Shown here: positions 32,563-34,887 of the stretch, piece by piece
Layout: each line of letters opens with the position of its first letter
How positions within the stretch are numbered: position 1 is the first letter of the stretch
From: Nitrospirota bacterium
GTDB taxonomy: Bacteria > Nitrospirota > Thermodesulfovibrionia > Thermodesulfovibrionales > Magnetobacteriaceae
Direction: 5' to 3'
NCBI GenBank assembly: GCA_015233615.1
Contig: JADFXJ010000028.1
Span: 1 to 34,887, forward strand
DNA length: 34,887 nucleotides
Position numbers and translations under genes: made by a program
The notes under the pieces: model-generated
The model's database searches: none
What the model saw: only the letters and a program-made list of their open reading frames with translations
What the model was told of the DNA's origin: nothing

Positions 32563-34548
32563 CTAGAAATTCAACCTTATTCCCCCTTCTATCCATCTTC
32601 GTGGATTGTTGATTTCGGTCCAGTGCTGTGAAGCGTTAAAAAGGTTGTGTCCCGTAAGGAAAACATCGACGCTGTTTCTGTTAATTTCATTTTTGTAAAA
32701 CTTCTTTACCACGTTCAGGTTAAAAACAAAGGACTTATCAGTGTAAATATAATAAGATGGCACGTTGTCCCATACTAAGTAATGGCCAAAGAGGTAAGCC
32801 ATGAATGTATCTTTTTTGTATCGAAGGCCAACGTCTACGGTGTGCCTTATGATGGCCGATAAGCGTTGTTCTGTTTTAAGATCCTTTGTGTCGACAAACG
32901 AGTATCCACTGCTGAACGATACGTTATAAAATGGAAAGGATTCCATCTCCACCTCCAAACCCTGCCTTCTTTGCTTTTGATAATTGGCGGATGTGGAATG
33001 AGACGCATCGACGGGAACGATGGTAATTCCATTGTCGACTTCGTGTCTGAAAACGGTAAGCTTAAGCCAGGCATATCTCAGCATGGTAGTCTCTATACCC
33101 GTTTGATAAGACCACACCTTTTCGACTTTCAGGTTTGGATTGGGAAGATAGCGTAAGCCCGTCCCATAAATTTGAGCAAGACTTGGAACGTTGAACCCCC
33201 TGGCCGCATCGAATCTGTAAGTAAAGAACTCCGATGGGCTATAGGTTATGCCTAAACTCGGGCTAAGAAAGCTGCCATTGGTGCTTATATTGTCGAATCT
33301 CAGGCCGGGCGTAATATAAATATCTTTGATAAGGTTTTTTATTGTATCGTTTACAAAAACGGCCGATTTTATTAAGCTTTTCTTCCCGGTTAAGGCGGTA
33401 TTATCAGCTACTCCGTCATCATATTCGCTGCCAAATATAATGGTTTGGTCTTCAGGCGTCCAGTTAAGGTTAAAGGTCGCTCCCTTCGAAGTCTCTTTAT
33501 CCGTTATGTCTTTAAGTAGAGCGCCGCTTGACGTCGAATTGTATTTATCGTACGAGAACATGTTGATATATCTTCCGGCAAGAGAAAGCGTTACCTGATC
33601 CGCTATGGAATCGGTAATGGTGAGAGTGGTAAAAATGTTGTGATTCTTGTTGTCTTGAGAAAAATGACCCGCTTGGGGATAAGCCCCCATTCCCTCTTTG
33701 ACGTTATTGTAACCTAGAGTGTATTGAACGTTGACTTTATCCGTTATGTCCAGTCTTTCCTTTGTGTAAAAAGAACTGTCGTCATCGGCGGAGTGAGGGG
33801 AAAACCCATTCGAGTCAAGATGGCCGCCATAGACGTAATAATTCAGATTCGAAACCTTGCCGCCGGCCTCGGCCCTGTAATCGCCGGAGCTTTTCTCCCC
33901 ATATGACGCCGAGAGCATACCGCCCACTTTGAATATCGGTAAAGACGTTTTAGTAATGATATTGATAACGCCCCCAAGGGATGAACCCCACGACGAAGAC
34001 GCCGGGCCTTTGATTATCTCTATCCTGTCGATCATTTGAACCGGGATATCGCCAATCCTGGCGAAATTTTGCAAATCGTTAAGGGTGACACCGTCTATGA
34101 GCACTCTCACGTATTCATAAGGTGCCCCCTGCATGTTTATTGTCGAACCATGACTAAAGGCAAACCTTGGCTCTATCTGTACCCCGGTTACACCGTTTAA
34201 AACATCCGCCACAGTGTGTGCGTTCATCTGCCTAATAATATCCGACGTAATGACTGTCATGTTTTCCGCGACCTGTGATACGGGTTTAAGATATCTTGTC
34301 GGAGTTAGAACAGCCGCATCCTTGCCGTAGCGCATGATGATAAACTCTTCTTCGTTTTCGAGATACGAGGGTTTTCGCGCGATCTCCTCGTCTTTGTCCT
34401 CACTACTCATAATTTTCTCCCGTATCTCTGCGGCCTTGTCCCTTACCTCTGTGGCCTTGTCCCCGCTATCCGCGAAAATGTAACACGGAAACAATAAAAA
34501 CACAAAACATAATAATATTAGCACGAAAAAAGATAATCTCTTATACAT
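32563..34548 (-). CDS. TonB-dependent outer-membrane receptor
   Basis: 661 residues. The signal peptide is about 1-26 (MYKRLSFFVLILLCFVFLLF...IFA). It is followed by a charged stretch with internal repetition (KATEVRDKAAEIREK). The plug domain runs to about 215: VAENMTVITSDIIRQMNAHT, VLIDGVTLND and IDRIEIIKGPASSSWG. A 22-strand type barrel follows, ending in Phe (GIRLNF) as required for outer-membrane insertion. GGGAGG precedes the ATG by about 6 nt. It belongs to the BtuB/CirA-like group, but no cobalamin riboswitch was recognised upstream. It lies upstream of the binding-protein and kinase genes on the same strand, separated from them by a repeat-filled 760-nt gap. Substrate unknown. Confidence 0.93.
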   Translation of the reverse strand: MYKRLSFFVLILLCFVFLLFPCYIFADSGDKATEVRDKAAEIREKIMSSEDKDEEIARKPSYLENEEEFIIMRYGKDAAVLTPTRYLKPVSQVAENMTVITSDIIRQMNAHTVADVLNGVTGVQIEPRFAFSHGSTINMQGAPYEYVRVLIDGVTLNDLQNFARIGDIPVQMIDRIEIIKGPASSSWGSSLGGVINIITKTSLPIFKVGGMLSASYGEKSSGDYRAEAGGKVSNLNYYVYGGHLDSNGFSPHSADDDSSFYTKERLDITDKVNVQYTLGYNNVKEGMGAYPQAGHFSQDNKNHNIFTTLTITDSIADQVTLSLAGRYINMFSYDKYNSTSSGALLKDITDKETSKGATFNLNWTPEDQTIIFGSEYDDGVADNTALTGKKSLIKSAVFVNDTIKNLIKDIYITPGLRFDNISTNGSFLSPSLGITYSPSEFFTYRFDAARGFNVPSLAQIYGTGLRYLPNPNLKVEKVWSYQTGIETTMLRYAWLKLTVFRHEVDNGITIVPVDASHSTSANYQKQRRQGLEVEMESFPFYNVSFSSGYSFVDTKDLKTEQRLSAIIRHTVDVGLRYKKDTFMAYLFGHYLVWDNVPSYYIYTDKSFVFNLNVVKKFYKNEINRNSVDVFLTGHNLFNASQHWTEINNPRRWIEGGIRLNF

Positions 34549-34605
34549 TGACAGCCTCCCATTAATTAGTAACTATAACTAAAGCACGTGGTCTAATCTA
34601 ACATA

Positions 34606-34623
34606 TTACATATTATGATGTAA
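34606..34623. promoter_or_regulatory. inverted repeat upstream of the receptor gene
   Basis: TTACAT and ATGTAA are perfect arms around ATTATG, 58 nt upstream of the receptor start. It does not resemble a Fur box. A metal- or ligand-dependent regulator is possible. The DNA is AT-rich, so chance is a real alternative. Confidence 0.3.
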
Positions 34624-34741
34624 AGGAATTTTCATATTTGAGGAGCGGTTGATGCTTTTATCCGAAAGGTATATGAGTTTTTGTACGAAAAGTTTGCAAC
34701 CCAATGAAATCTCATCTAAAATACCACTAAAGACTGGATTG

Positions 34742-34887
34742 CGGCCCACGAACGTGGTAGCTCTCGAATTCGGCTGATGACTCTAATCTAGCCGGGATAA
34801 CGATGAGGGGTGGGATTGACGGGCAAGCAGCCGGAATGACGGGCAGATAAAATCGACGCCATTTCTCGTTCCTGTTGTAAAGCCGAT
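34742..34887 (+). repeat. direct repeat, right copy (cut by window end)
   Basis: CGGCCCACGAACGTGGTAGC followed by CTCGAATTCGG matches the left copy. A shorter variable middle leads to the 55-bp identical block 34833-34887. The repeat may continue past the window. With the left copy it brackets the receptor gene at about 2.4 kb spacing. Confidence 0.9.

Noticed and set aside
34549-34741. Cobalamin riboswitch upstream of the TonB receptor
   Set aside because: No B12-box-like core or matching stem set was seen in the leader; the region is AT-rich with only a small inverted repeat.

Overview
The window comes from a Gram-negative bacterium. An outer-membrane TonB-dependent receptor, type IV prepilins and a two-component hybrid kinase are all present. 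The small DUF507 proteins next to rpsR, the order fabF-acpP-fabG and the overall codon style suggest a Desulfobacterota/Nitrospirota-like lineage. That placement is inference: no rRNA or tRNA is present to fix it. GC content is intermediate, with AT-rich intergenic DNA. Most of the window is ordinary chromosome, interrupted by repeats and accessory genes. || Layout. 1-2477 (minus strand) is the end of a fatty-acid synthesis cluster: fabG, acpP, fabF. 2846-4132 is a thiolase with its own consensus promoter, converging on a large minus-strand cyclic-di-GMP protein (membrane domain, two GAFs, degenerate GGDEF, intact EAL; 4347-7475). 7476-9961 is a degraded accessory stretch holding two copies of a GC-rich repeat, a 5'-truncated phosphoribosyltransferase gene, a small unknown gene and an EthD-family gene. 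9962-14992 is a surface-appendage cluster: three prepilin-like genes and a multispanning TPR protein of the glycosyltransferase type. 15071-16691 is a PiT phosphate permease with its PhoU-like partner. 17030-18364 is a DUF1015 gene and 18581-20778 is the glycolytic pair gap-pgk. || 20779-26468 is an accessory island between core genes. It holds an orphan antitoxin-like gene with an operator-like inverted repeat, a perfect 32-bp hairpin, a TM2-domain membrane protein, and a 1369-residue CHAT protease / STAND NTPase / TPR protein. A small unrecognised ORF overlaps the start of the last gene by 8 nt. This is the best candidate in the window for an undescribed system: it has the architecture of a sensor-activated protease of the kind used in phage defence or programmed death. 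|| 26526-28856 is the rpsF-ssb-rpsR operon continuing into two DUF507 genes and an HNH nuclease. 28870-34548 (minus strand) is a receptor / periplasmic binding protein / hybrid histidine kinase locus. The receptor gene is flanked by direct repeats sharing a 55-bp identical core, and the window ends inside the second copy. || Short tandem duplications (roughly 9-28 bp, usually two copies) occur all along the window, in genes (in frame) and between genes. They look like a genome-wide mutational habit.
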